Shown piece by piece: positions 35,858 through 44,664 of a stretch of DNA of 64,000 bases. The DNA comes from Pseudomonas fluorescens Q2-87. GTDB lineage: Bacteria > Pseudomonadota > Gammaproteobacteria > Pseudomonadales > Pseudomonadaceae. How positions within the stretch are numbered: position 1 is the first letter of the stretch; every line of letters starts with the position of its first letter. Under the pieces are notes generated by a model that was not told where the DNA came from, made no database searches, and saw nothing but the letters and a program-made list of their open reading frames with translations. Where the stretch lies: contig NZ_CM001558.1 in NCBI RefSeq assembly GCF_000281895.1, forward strand, positions 1,678,556 to 1,742,555, given 5' to 3'. The translations under genes were made by a program, and so were the position numbers.

Positions 35858-36931
35858 ATGTCATATCCACGAGTCGGCTTCGCTTGCCAATACCGTCATC
35901 CCGAGCGAAGTCTTTCACCCAGTCAGTTAAAGCTCATCGAAGCCCCGTTCAATCCTCGTACCACGACGCTGCGCTGGATGGACAGCGTGTCGCCGCAGAT
36001 GGCCCGCGACAGGTTGGTGGACGTGGTGGGGCACAATCTTGAGGCTCAGTTGCGCTTGATTGCCTACGTCGCCGAGCTTCCGGCGGCGTTGCGCATGCTT
36101 CGGCTAAGCAGCGACCTGCTGCCGTTCTACAGCCATCCCAAGGTGAACGGGTTTTATCAGGATCCTGCGATCCGCGGCCTGCTTGAAGAACGTTTCGCCG
36201 CGATTGGCAACCTCGCGCGTTCAGCGGATATACGGCTGTCGTTTCACCCCGGCCAGTATTGCGTACTGGGCTCGGATAAACCCCCGGTGGTAGAGAACAG
36301 CCTGGCGGAGTTTGAATACCACGCCGACATGATCCGGATGATGGGATACGGTCGGCGTTTCCAGGATTTCAAATGCAACGTACACATCGCCGGCCGCCTG
36401 GGGGGCGAGGGGATACGTTCGATCTGGCTGCGGTTGTCGGAAGTGGCGCGCCATTGCATCACCTTCGAAAATGAGGAAAAAACCTACGGTGTGGACGATT
36501 GTCTGCAACTCGCCGACCTCGCGCCCGTCGTGCTGGACATTCACCATTGTTGGATCAACGAGAACGACTACATCGCACCGGACTCCCCGCGAGTCGATCG
36601 CATCATCGAAAGTTGGCGAGGCGTTCGACCCACCATGCATTACTCCCAACCGCCGGAGCGACTTCAGGAATTGGGTTTCGATGCAGATCGCAAACTTGAA
36701 ATGGACGCCTTGTTAAAGGTTGTGTCCAAGCGAGATCTATACGGCCACAGCGCGCAGATGTGGAATCGCTGGACGAATGAATACGCGCTCAGGTTCCTGG
36801 ACCGTTTCGACATCATGCTGGAAGCGAAGGACAAGAACCTGGCGGCGCTGGCGTTTTATGAATGTGTTGTGGCCTCGGGTCGTCAGTTCACTGAGGTAAA
36901 AAGCCTTTCTGGCGACTTACGTGTTGAATGA
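35858..36931 (+). CDS. uvsE: UV damage repair endonuclease, UvdE/UvsE family
   Basis: A 357-residue TIM-barrel endonuclease. It starts MSYPRVGFACQYR and has LRLSSDLLPFYSHP, LSFHPGQYCVLGSDKP, ITFENEEKTYGVDD and VVLDIHHCWIN, with His/Glu metal ligands typical of UvdE. It nicks DNA 5' to UV photoproducts and some other lesions. It sits beside the GNAT relic after the tRNA gene. Confidence 0.9.
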   Translation: MSYPRVGFACQYRHPERSLSPSQLKLIEAPFNPRTTTLRWMDSVSPQMARDRLVDVVGHNLEAQLRLIAYVAELPAALRMLRLSSDLLPFYSHPKVNGFYQDPAIRGLLEERFAAIGNLARSADIRLSFHPGQYCVLGSDKPPVVENSLAEFEYHADMIRMMGYGRRFQDFKCNVHIAGRLGGEGIRSIWLRLSEVARHCITFENEEKTYGVDDCLQLADLAPVVLDIHHCWINENDYIAPDSPRVDRIIESWRGVRPTMHYSQPPERLQELGFDADRKLEMDALLKVVSKRDLYGHSAQMWNRWTNEYALRFLDRFDIMLEAKDKNLAALAFYECVVASGRQFTEVKSLSGDLRVE

Positions 36932-36972
36932 CCTTTTGCGTCGTGTATCACCTTGCAGCAGTAAGTTGATCA

Positions 36973-37788
36973 TTAGGCTTGCGACATGCCCGGCACATCC
37001 ATGTTGATCCTGCGCCACGCCGCTTCGGCAAAGCTGTACACCGAAAAAGCGATCAAGCCCAACGCCATCAGCATCAGGACCACACCGCCGGCCGGCAGGT
37101 TCTGAAGTGCATTGAGGGCGTCTTTCATCCCGGGTGGGTCCATGGCTTTGTAAGCCGAGCCGCTGACCATCAACAGCAGGGCGATTTCGATGAAGACGAT
37201 ACCTCGGGCGATAAGACCGAAGCGCGACACCGGGCGCACATAGCGCATGACGTCTTCGTCCGCTTCGAAGTACTTCTCGAATGACGCTTTCCAGCCCTTG
37301 ATGATGTGAGCGATGCCCACCCCCAGCGGCACCAGGGCGATGAGGTAAATCAGGATATTGGAGTGGTCCCAGGACAACAGGCGCGCCAGTAGATCCTGGG
37401 TCTGTCCGCCACCGGAGCCGCCGGAGTTTTTCAACCCGCTGACCAGCAGCGTCAATGCAAAGAACGCGAGCGCGCCGTTGATCAAGCCGCCCGCCAGCAA
37501 GCCCATGCGAATCACCACGCCTTTAAGTTCCTTGCCGTGATGATCGACGTCGCGGGTGGCCTGCAACACGCGCCACCCGGCGAAGGCGAGCAGGCCCATG
37601 ACCACCAGGCCGACCAAGGCATGGCCGAAGGGCTGGCTGAGCAGCGCCTCCAGGCTGCTATGGCTGTCCTTCGGGTTGCTTGAATCTCGAGCCGCCAGCA
37701 GCGCGAAGATACCCATGATCAGATAAATGACACCGCGAGCGGCGTAACCGCCTCGTGCCAGTAAGACCAAGCTATGGTGGGGTGACAT
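36973..37788 (-). CDS. DUF1206 membrane protein
   Basis: A 271-residue protein with six hydrophobic segments in three DUF1206 repeats, each starting with an aromatic-Gly-Arg-Gly type motif (LLARGGYAARGVIYLIMG, RMGLLAGGLINGALAF, RFGLIARGIVFIEIALL). Integral to the inner membrane; function unknown. The start at 37788 was chosen because the first repeat begins eight residues later. Confidence 0.9.
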   Translation of the reverse strand: MSPHHSLVLLARGGYAARGVIYLIMGIFALLAARDSSNPKDSHSSLEALLSQPFGHALVGLVVMGLLAFAGWRVLQATRDVDHHGKELKGVVIRMGLLAGGLINGALAFFALTLLVSGLKNSGGSGGGQTQDLLARLLSWDHSNILIYLIALVPLGVGIAHIIKGWKASFEKYFEADEDVMRYVRPVSRFGLIARGIVFIEIALLLMVSGSAYKAMDPPGMKDALNALQNLPAGGVVLMLMALGLIAFSVYSFAEAAWRRINMDVPGMSQA

Positions 37789-37932
37789 ACGCGGATATTC
37801 CAGACAGGTGATAAGCAGCAGACCTGTGGTGTTGCGAGGGGTTCGATTGGTGTTCGGGGGCAGGCTCGCCTGTGGTATTGGCGAGATGGCCATGATCACG
37901 ACGGCATTACTTTGCCCACGCAATAGAGCAGG

Positions 37933-38865
37933 TCAGGTATTCAACGGCAACTGCGGCGTATCCGGATTCAACTGCTGGCGCCTGAACTGCCCCGGCGGCT
38001 GGCCATGGATCTGGCGAAAGCGCCTGGAAAAATAAGCCTCGTCGGCAAACCCGCACAACCTCGCCACTTCGCCCACGGGCCGCGTCCCGTTGAGCAGGTA
38101 ATTACGCGCCGCATGCATCCGGCGCTCAAGCACCAGTTCGGTGAAGGTCTTGCCGATTTCCTTGCGCAACCAGTGAGTCAGGTAGGTGGGTGACAAGTAC
38201 GTCGCGGCAGCCACCTTGATCAGGTTAAGGTCAGGATCGGCAATGTTCTTGCGCAGGTACTCCGACATCCGGCTCAGTGCGTCGCGCCGGCTGACCTCCG
38301 CGGCGTTCTCCTCGGCCAACCGTTTCAGGGGCTCGGCGTACAAGGCGCAGACGCTGCCGATCAGTTGCAGCAACAGACCCTTGAGCATCTCCCGGGTGCC
38401 GAATTGACGGTTCTCGTCCAGCACCCGCATCTGTTCGATCAAGGTGCAGATTCTGGCGAAATCCTCATCGCCCAGGATGAAGTCCAGATGTTCCTGGAAA
38501 CGGAAGGGCGACAACTCGGGCGCCAGCAGAATCGAGACTTCTTCCAGGTCCATCGGGTCGCATTGCAAATGCGGCAGCAAGAAGGTCTGGGAAAAATTGA
38601 TCACGATGAAATTGCTGTCCGCCGGGTGCGGGATCACATGCACGCGATGGGGCAGGATGAAGGCCAACGTGTTGCGTGGAAACGCCCGCTCGACGTTGCC
38701 GATGTGCTGCACCGTATCGCCGCCGAGGTTGATCTGGATCTGGAAATACTCGTGGCGATGGGGGCTGGTTTCGGCGCGCCGGCCCTTTTTGTCGCGGATG
38801 TAGAAATCAGTCAATTCGCTGCGTTGCTGCATGACATAGGTGGGGACTCGGCTCGGTGATGACAT
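37933..38865 (-). CDS. AraC-family regulator, probably of the 39.4-43.5 kb cluster
   Basis: A 310-residue regulator. The N-terminal cupin domain has SPHRHEYFQIQINLGG and HVIPHPADSNFIVINF. The C-terminal domain has two helix-turn-helix motifs (LIKVAAATYLSPTYLTHWLR, VARLCGFADEAYFSRRFRQ, GQPPGQFRR). It is divergent from the MFS transporter with a 557-base gap, the usual arrangement for a local activator responding to the imported substrate. Confidence 0.88.
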   Translation of the reverse strand: MSSPSRVPTYVMQQRSELTDFYIRDKKGRRAETSPHRHEYFQIQINLGGDTVQHIGNVERAFPRNTLAFILPHRVHVIPHPADSNFIVINFSQTFLLPHLQCDPMDLEEVSILLAPELSPFRFQEHLDFILGDEDFARICTLIEQMRVLDENRQFGTREMLKGLLLQLIGSVCALYAEPLKRLAEENAAEVSRRDALSRMSEYLRKNIADPDLNLIKVAAATYLSPTYLTHWLRKEIGKTFTELVLERRMHAARNYLLNGTRPVGEVARLCGFADEAYFSRRFRQIHGQPPGQFRRQQLNPDTPQLPLNT

Positions 38866-39422
38866 CCCTGGGAATCCTGTGCGGGCGCATGGCGATGACG
38901 GAGATTGTGACGGTGTACCCGAGCTTTTTTCAAGGCGTTATACGACGAGGAAGAGGGGCTGCGGCTTTTTCTCTACCTGGAGCCTCCAAAATCATTGTCC
39001 AAAAACGAAACGGCCTAGCTTTACAATTTATTCCTTTAAAAACAGTAAGTTAATTAATAAGAAGAAAAATATAGGAAGCCGGATTTTCTTGGACAGGTTC
39101 CGTCATCGCGGTTTTCAGTGGGAAAAATGATCTAACGCCCCGGTTGATTTTGGAAGGTTGTACGACCACTGTTGGAGCCACGCAACCCGATCCTCATCCA
39201 AAAACAATCAAGAGGTGCGCATTCCATGAACCTGTTCCCATCCCTCGCTGATCCTCCCGTCTGCTGCATCGACAGGTCCTGTTGCAAGGTGTCATCGAAC
39301 GCCTGACACCGGCTGTCCCGCACCGCTGCTTCCAGTCGTAAACATCCTGCCCCGACATCGAGGGCAATGGCTTCGGCTGCTCGTAAACATTTCGACGCTT
39401 CTAACAATAACGAGGTCTATTC
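38866..39422. promoter_or_regulatory. Divergent intergenic region with Hfq/Crc-type motif
   Basis: 557 bases with no gene I can support. It includes an A+T-rich patch (39040-39075) and AACAATAA at 39403-39410, an exact AANAANAA match next to GAGG of the MFS start. It probably carries AraC half-sites, but I could not identify a clear pair of direct repeats. Confidence 0.5.
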
Positions 39423-40772
39423 ATGTCGAATTCCCACACCTCCCAGTCCACCGCCGCGCCGACCATTGCCAGCGCCCGGGACGCCGTCGTGCCTGAGCGG
39501 CTGCCGTCGCGGCGGCGCTGGTTCATGCTGTCGTTGCTGCTGATCGCGACGATCATCAACTACATCGACCGAGTGAACATCTCGATTGCCGCGCCGTTCC
39601 TCGCCAAGGACCTGGGCCTGGACAAGATCGAGATGGGTCTGATTTTTTCCGCGTTCGCCTGGACCTACGCAATCGCCTTGGTGCCCGCCGGGTTCATTGC
39701 CGACCGCTTCGGTTCGCGCTTCACTTACGGCGTGTCATTGATCAGTTGGTCGACCGTTACCGTGTGCCAGGGCTTGGCCACAGGGTTTGCCTCGCTGTTC
39801 GGTTTGCGCCTGGCAGTCGGCGCGATGGAAGCACCGGCGTTCCCGGCCAACAGCCGTGCGGTCACGGTGTGGTTCCCGGCGCGTGAGCGGGGCTTGGCCA
39901 GCAGCATTTACGTCTGTGGCCAATACCTGGGCACCGCATTGTTTACCGGCGCGCTGCTGTGGCTGGCGACTACTTACGATTGGCGCCATGTGTTCTACAG
40001 CACCGGTGCATTGGGTATCGTTTTCGGTGTCGCCTGGCTGTTCCTGTATCGCGACCCGATGAACTGCAAGAAGGTCAGCAAGGAAGAACTCAAGTACATC
40101 GAAGCCGGCGGCGGGCTGGTCAAGAGCAGCCAGGAGCGCACCCGATTCAACTGGCGGCAGATCGCCGAGCTGTTCAGCTATCGGCAGGTCTGGGCGATTT
40201 GCATCGGTAAATTCGCCAGCACTTCGGCCTTGTACTTTTTTCTCACCTGGTTCCCGACCTACCTGATCGAAGAGCGTCAGTTGACCATGATCAAGGCCGG
40301 GATCTTCGCCGTGCTGCCGTTCGTGGGGGCGACGGTGGGCATTCTGCTCGCCGGGATCGTGTCCGATCTGCTGATACGTCGCGGCTATTCATTGTCCTTT
40401 GCGCGCAAATTGCCGCTGGTGGTCGGGTCGATGTTGGGCATGTCCATCGTGCTGGTGAATTTCACCGACTCGAACGTGATCTGCATTGCCATCTTGACCA
40501 TCGCCTTTTTCGCCCAAGGGATCGCGTCGTCCTCGTGGGCGGCCGTGTCGGAAGTGGCGCCCAAGGAACTGATCGGGCTGACCGGCGGAATCACCAGTCT
40601 GGCGGCCAATATCGGCGGCATCGTCACGCCCATTGTGATTGGTGCGATCGTGCACAAGACCGGCTCATTCGCCTTGGCCTTCTGGTTCATCGGCGGTGTC
40701 GCGCTGATCGGCACCTTGTCCTATTCGTTGCTGCTCGGTCGTTTGTACCGCATCGAACTCAAGGCGCGCTGA
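39423..40772 (+). CDS. MFS transporter, anion:cation symporter family (sugar-acid permease)
   Basis: A 449-residue twelve-span transporter. It has INYIDRVNISIAAPFL in helix 1, RFGSRFTYG in the 2-3 loop and WFPTYLIEERQL mid-protein. It is clearly related to the galactonate permease at 10827. The two share the ACS family, whose members move aldonates, uronates and aldarates. It heads a cluster with a FAH-family hydrolase, an SDR and a hydroxyacid dehydrogenase. Substrate unknown. Confidence 0.88.
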   Translation: MSNSHTSQSTAAPTIASARDAVVPERLPSRRRWFMLSLLLIATIINYIDRVNISIAAPFLAKDLGLDKIEMGLIFSAFAWTYAIALVPAGFIADRFGSRFTYGVSLISWSTVTVCQGLATGFASLFGLRLAVGAMEAPAFPANSRAVTVWFPARERGLASSIYVCGQYLGTALFTGALLWLATTYDWRHVFYSTGALGIVFGVAWLFLYRDPMNCKKVSKEELKYIEAGGGLVKSSQERTRFNWRQIAELFSYRQVWAICIGKFASTSALYFFLTWFPTYLIEERQLTMIKAGIFAVLPFVGATVGILLAGIVSDLLIRRGYSLSFARKLPLVVGSMLGMSIVLVNFTDSNVICIAILTIAFFAQGIASSSWAAVSEVAPKELIGLTGGITSLAANIGGIVTPIVIGAIVHKTGSFALAFWFIGGVALIGTLSYSLLLGRLYRIELKAR

Positions 40773-40878
40773 GGCCGGAAAAAACCGTTTTCTCCAACAC
40801 GAGGCGGCATTCCTCCAACTTCACCAAAGGTTGCCGCCGTACGCTGACGCTTCCAACAGGACTTAGACCAGGATGAAC

Positions 40879-41565
40879 ATGACCGAGTACGTCTTTACCC
40901 CGGACCTGCCAGTGACCCTGCCAGTGATTGGCACCCAACAGCGCTTTCCCGTCGGCCGGGTCTTCTGTGTTGGTCGCAACTACCCATGGCCTGATACCCA
41001 GGGCGAATCCCGAGTGCCGCCGGTGTTCTTCATGAAACCTGCCAGCTGCGTCGTGGACGCGATCGGTGAGGTGGCGTTTCCGTCGGTGACGGAGGAGTTC
41101 GTGCACGAAATCGAGCTGGTCGTCGCCATCGGCGAGGGCGGCGCCAACATTCCGGAAAGCCAGGCGCTGGCCTATGTCTGGGGCTACGCCGCCGGCCTCG
41201 ACCTGACCCGGCGCGACGTCCAGCGCCTGGCCAAGCGCAACGGTTTGCCGTGGGAAGGCGCCAAGGTGTTCGACGGCGCCGCACCCATGACCGCCATCGT
41301 GCCGGTTTCCCGGGCAGGGCACCCTGACGGGGAGCTGTGGCTGAACGTCAACGGCGAAGAACGCCAGCGCGACAGCCTCGACAGCCAGATCTGGTCGGTC
41401 AGTGAAATGATCGCCCGCATCTCCCAATCGGTGGCGCTGCGGGCCGGCGACCTGATCATGACCGGCAGTCCGGCAGGGGTCGATTTACTGCAGCCGGGCG
41501 ACGTCATTACGGCCGGCATCGACGGCATCGGCCAATTAGAAATGCGCGTCGGTCAGCGACCTTGA
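40879..41565 (+). CDS. Fumarylacetoacetate hydrolase family protein
   Basis: A 228-residue FAH-fold enzyme. It has RVFCVGRNYPWPDTQGE at the start, the metal ligands in HEIELVVAIGEGG and WGYAAGLDLTRRD, and GDLIMTGSPAGV near the end. Family members cleave or hydrate acylpyruvates and 2,4-diketo-3-deoxy acids. I prefer the ATG at 40879 for its distance to AGGA; one at 40873 is also possible. In context it could cleave an oxidised sugar acid made by the neighbouring SDR. Confidence 0.88.
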   Translation: MTEYVFTPDLPVTLPVIGTQQRFPVGRVFCVGRNYPWPDTQGESRVPPVFFMKPASCVVDAIGEVAFPSVTEEFVHEIELVVAIGEGGANIPESQALAYVWGYAAGLDLTRRDVQRLAKRNGLPWEGAKVFDGAAPMTAIVPVSRAGHPDGELWLNVNGEERQRDSLDSQIWSVSEMIARISQSVALRAGDLIMTGSPAGVDLLQPGDVITAGIDGIGQLEMRVGQRP

Positions 41566-41606
41566 ACCCGGCGTTTGTCTTGTTGATTTGAGAAAGGAAG
41601 GAACAC

Positions 41607-42365
41607 ATGTCCAACACCTTGAAAGTGGCTTTGGTGACCGGCGCCGGCAGCGGGATCGGCCGTGCGGTGGCCCTCGGCCTGATGGAAGATGGCTACACGC
41701 TGGTATTGGCCGGTCGCCGGCCAGAGCCCTTGCAGGCATTGGTCGAATTGGCCGCTGTGGATGGGCGCGAGGCCCTGGCAGTGCCCACGGATGTGCGTGA
41801 CCCGGTCAGTGTCGATGCGCTGTTTGCAACCATTGCAGAGGTCTATGGGCGCCTCGACGTCGTGTTCAACAACGCCGGCATCAATGCCCCCGCCGTGCCG
41901 CTGGATGAACTGACGTTCGAGCAATGGCGAAACGTGATCGACACCAACCTCAACGGTGTTTTCCTCTGTGCCCGTGGCGCCTTCGGCCTGATGCGCCGGC
42001 AACAGCCCCAAGGTGGCCGGATCATCAATAACGGTTCGATCTCGGCCCACACTCCACGGCCGTTCAGCAGCGCCTACACCGCCAGCAAACACGCAGTGCT
42101 GGGACTGACCAAATCCCTGGCCCTGGACGGGCGCGAATACAACATCGCTTGCAGCCAGATCGACATCGGCAACGCCCTGACTGAGATGTCCGTGCGCATG
42201 ACCAAGGGCGTGCGCCAGGCCAACGGCACCATCGCGGTGGAGCCAATGGTGGACGTCAAGCACGTGGCCGATGCCGTGCGCTACATCGCCGGCCTGCCGC
42301 TGTCGGCCAACGTCCTGAACATGACCGTCATGGCCACCGCCATGCCGTTTGCCGGCCGCGGTTGA
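41607..42365 (+). CDS. SDR family oxidoreductase
   Basis: A 252-residue classical SDR. It has [25 protein letters not shown], a catalytic Ser in NGSISA and Tyr-Lys in [22 protein letters not shown] lies before the ATG. Within the cluster it probably oxidises a hydroxyl of a sugar acid or keto-deoxy acid to feed the FAH-family enzyme, by analogy with non-phosphorylative fucose and rhamnose pathways (inference). Confidence 0.9.
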   Translation: MSNTLKVALVTGAGSGIGRAVALGLMEDGYTLVLAGRRPEPLQALVELAAVDGREALAVPTDVRDPVSVDALFATIAEVYGRLDVVFNNAGINAPAVPLDELTFEQWRNVIDTNLNGVFLCARGAFGLMRRQQPQGGRIINNGSISAHTPRPFSSAYTASKHAVLGLTKSLALDGREYNIACSQIDIGNALTEMSVRMTKGVRQANGTIAVEPMVDVKHVADAVRYIAGLPLSANVLNMTVMATAMPFAGRG

Positions 42366-42401
42366 GCCTGCGTGCTGTTCATTTTTTGAGGATATGCATT
42401 C

Positions 42402-42495
42402 GTGGCGAGGGAGCTTGCTCCCGCTTGAGTGCGAAGCGCTCATAAAAAGAACCGGGGCCGCTACGCAGCCCAGCGGGAGCAAGCTCCCTCGCCAC
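42402..42495. repeat. Pseudomonas inverted intergenic repeat pair
   Basis: GTGGCGAGGGAGCTTGCTCC and its reverse complement enclose a GCGAAGCGC-containing loop. It lies inside the sugar-acid cluster between the SDR and the hydroxyacid dehydrogenase. Confidence 0.85.
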
Positions 42496-42568
42496 GGGAA
42501 TTCAAGCCAGCCTCGAGTGAGCACCATCGCGCTTGAACCGGTTTTTCTTATTTCGTTATGAGGTCCAT

Positions 42569-43525
42569 ATGAAGCCAGAAGTCTTGCAACTCAGCCCGAT
42601 CCTGATCCCTGAAATCAACGCCCGGCTCAACGAGCTGTTCACGGTGCGGCGCTATTTCGAACAGGCCGACAAGCCTGCCTATGTGCAGGAACATGGCGCC
42701 AACATTCGTGGCGTGATCACCGGCGGGCATACCGGCATCAGCCAGGCGCTCATGGCGCAATTGCCGAAACTGGAAGTGGTGGCCGTCAACGGCGTGGGCA
42801 CCGATGCGGTGGACCTGGCCTACGCCCGTGATCGCGGCATCCGCGTCACGGCCACCATCGGCGCGCTGACCGAAGACGTCGCCGACCTGGCCATCGGCTT
42901 ATTGATTGCCGTGTGCCGTGGCTTGTGCACCGGTGATCGCTATGTGCGCTCAGGCCAATGGCCCCACAGCCCGACCCCGCTGGCACCGCTGCCCTTGGCC
43001 CGCCAGGTGTCCGGCATGCGCATCGGCATCGTCGGCATGGGCCGGGTCGGCCGCGCCGTCGCCACCCGAGCCGCCGCATTCGGTTGCCCGATCAGCTACA
43101 CCGACCTGCAACCCATGGACGACGTGAGCCACACCTTCGTCGCCGATCTCAGGCAACTGGCCCGCGACAGCGACGCCCTGATCCTCGCGGCGGCCGCTGA
43201 CAAGGCTGAAGCCATCATCGATGCCGAGGTGCTGGAGGCCTTGGGCAAGGGCGGCTATCTGATCAACGTGGCCCGGGGCAAATTGGTCAACGAGGCCGAC
43301 CTCGTGGCTGCACTCACCGCCGGTGACATCGCCGGTGCGGCGCTGGATGTGTTTGTCGACGAACCGAACGTGCCCCAGGCCTTGTTTGGCAACGAGCAGG
43401 TGGTCCTGCAACCGCACCGCGCGAGCGCAACGTTGCAGACCCGCACGCGGATGGGGGAAATGGTGGTGGCGAGTTTGTTGGATAGTTTTGCGGGAAGGGT
43501 GGCGCAGGGGTGTGTGACGGGGTGA
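42569..43525 (+). CDS. D-2-hydroxyacid dehydrogenase (glyoxylate/hydroxypyruvate reductase-like)
   Basis: A 318-residue NAD(P) dehydrogenase. It has GVGTDAVDLAYARDRGIRVT, the Rossmann motif GIVGMGRVGRAVATRA, the catalytic Arg in INVARGKLVNE, Glu in DVFVDEPNVP and His in LQPHRAS. It reduces a 2-keto acid such as glyoxylate, hydroxypyruvate or a sugar-derived keto acid. The ATG at 42569 follows GAGGTCCAT. Last gene of the AraC-linked cluster. Confidence 0.9.
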   Translation: MKPEVLQLSPILIPEINARLNELFTVRRYFEQADKPAYVQEHGANIRGVITGGHTGISQALMAQLPKLEVVAVNGVGTDAVDLAYARDRGIRVTATIGALTEDVADLAIGLLIAVCRGLCTGDRYVRSGQWPHSPTPLAPLPLARQVSGMRIGIVGMGRVGRAVATRAAAFGCPISYTDLQPMDDVSHTFVADLRQLARDSDALILAAAADKAEAIIDAEVLEALGKGGYLINVARGKLVNEADLVAALTAGDIAGAALDVFVDEPNVPQALFGNEQVVLQPHRASATLQTRTRMGEMVVASLLDSFAGRVAQGCVTG

Positions 43526-43628
43526 ATGCCGGGCTGCTTCAGGGATGTGACGCTTCCTTGAAGTGGCCGTGCACTGCGTCAGGCATATCCGGGCGGGAGC
43601 CATGTTGCGACGTGGTTACAATACGGAA

Positions 43629-43646
43629 GTTGTGAAAAAACACAAC
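43629..43646. promoter_or_regulatory. Candidate HigA operator
   Basis: GTTGTGAAAAAACACAAC is a perfect inverted repeat with a six-A centre, 33 bases before higB and just downstream of a TACAAT -10-like box at 43617. It is placed as expected for autoregulation of a type II toxin-antitoxin operon. Confidence 0.5.
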
Positions 43647-43679
43647 CAGAGTACCATCGGCTCAAAGACAGGGAAGCCC

Positions 43680-44012
43680 ATGGATATACTCACGCCATCA
43701 CGTTTTGACGACGCTGCGATTTTGTACCCGAACGACAAGGCTGGGCTTGATCGTTGCCTGCGTATTTTGAGGATGGCTCGCCCCAAAGTGTTCGCGGACC
43801 TGCAAAAGCTTTTTGGGGCGCACGGTATCGACTTGTTCAAACCCAGAGCCGCAGCGCATTGGGTGGTGATCGATGTAGGCGGCAATAACCTCAGGGTGAT
43901 AGGCGGCGTCAACTTCACCCGGCAGAAGTTCTACGTCAAACACATCTATACGCATGCCGATTACGACGTAGCCAACGCCTGGTACGCAAGCAACAAAGGG
44001 GTAAAACGATGA
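43680..44012 (+). CDS. higB: HigB-family mRNA interferase toxin
   Basis: A 110-residue toxin of the HigB_toxin family. It has AHWVVIDVGGNNLRVIGGVN and FYVKHIYTHADYDVANAW, the conserved core and the YTHADYD tail. HigB cleaves mRNA at the ribosome. The start at 43680 follows AGGGAAG; upstream in-frame codons cover the operator and are not expected to be translated. It overlaps higA by four bases (ATGA), toxin first, which is the usual Hig order. Confidence 0.88.
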   Translation: MDILTPSRFDDAAILYPNDKAGLDRCLRILRMARPKVFADLQKLFGAHGIDLFKPRAAAHWVVIDVGGNNLRVIGGVNFTRQKFYVKHIYTHADYDVANAWYASNKGVKR

Positions 44013-44647
44013 GCGCAGCCCGGAATGACCTTCAAGCCGTGATCGCAACGCTTGGCGAGTTGCACGCGGTGCTGGAGCGCTTGCGCGGTGAGTTTGTGCA
44101 TGGCATCAAGACCCCTGCCGATTACGAACGCGCGACCAGCCTGCTCGATGAACTCACCGACGGGCGCGAACTGAGCAAGACTGAGGAGAAAATTCTCGTT
44201 GAGCTTGAGGAAGAGATGCTGGCTTACCAGCGCGACTCCGAGCAATTCCGCGAATCGAACGCCGCTTTGGAGGCGAGCTGCACCCCTGTGCAGTTGATCA
44301 AGGATTTGATGGAGACACTCGGACTTACCGGTTCGGATCTCCCTGAAATCGGTGATAAAACGGCGGTGTCCAAAGTGCTCAGTGGGGATCGGCCTATCAG
44401 TCACAAGATGGCCTACGCGTTGGCGGAGCGGTTTGCGATGGAGCCGAGTGCTTTCTTGTCCGCAGGGCCAGCGAAATCGGCTCCTGTCGAAACAGTTCAT
44501 CTTCCCGTCAGGAAAGCCTCAACGTATTACCGTTATCGCAGCGACCCTATAACTGCACAGTCAGTGAAGGAGACCGGCGCCGGTGAATACAAAGTAGTGG
44601 CTTCGAAGGGCCGCGGGAAGACAGCCAAGGAACCGGACAAGGGGTAG
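44009..44647 (+). CDS. higA: HigA-family antitoxin with long N- and C-terminal extensions
   Basis: A 212-residue protein, longer than most HigA (about 90-140). Residues 1-90 are helical and charged (LGELHAVLERLRGEF, LSKTEEKILVELEEE). The XRE-type helix-turn-helix is at about 95-150 (LGLTGSDLPEIGDKTAVSKV, LSGDRPISHKMAYALAERF). A basic tail follows (ASTYYRYRSDPITAQSVKE, KGRGKTAKEPDKG). It should neutralise HigB and repress the operon. The tail has no counterpart that I know. Confidence 0.85.
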   Translation: MSAARNDLQAVIATLGELHAVLERLRGEFVHGIKTPADYERATSLLDELTDGRELSKTEEKILVELEEEMLAYQRDSEQFRESNAALEASCTPVQLIKDLMETLGLTGSDLPEIGDKTAVSKVLSGDRPISHKMAYALAERFAMEPSAFLSAGPAKSAPVETVHLPVRKASTYYRYRSDPITAQSVKETGAGEYKVVASKGRGKTAKEPDKG

Positions 44648-44664
44648 ATCTTGCTGATCAAGCT

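Noticed and set aside
38840-39130. Plus-strand 96-codon frame in the divergent AraC/MFS gap
   Set aside because: Composition is not protein-like and it overlaps the AraC start; treated as regulatory DNA.
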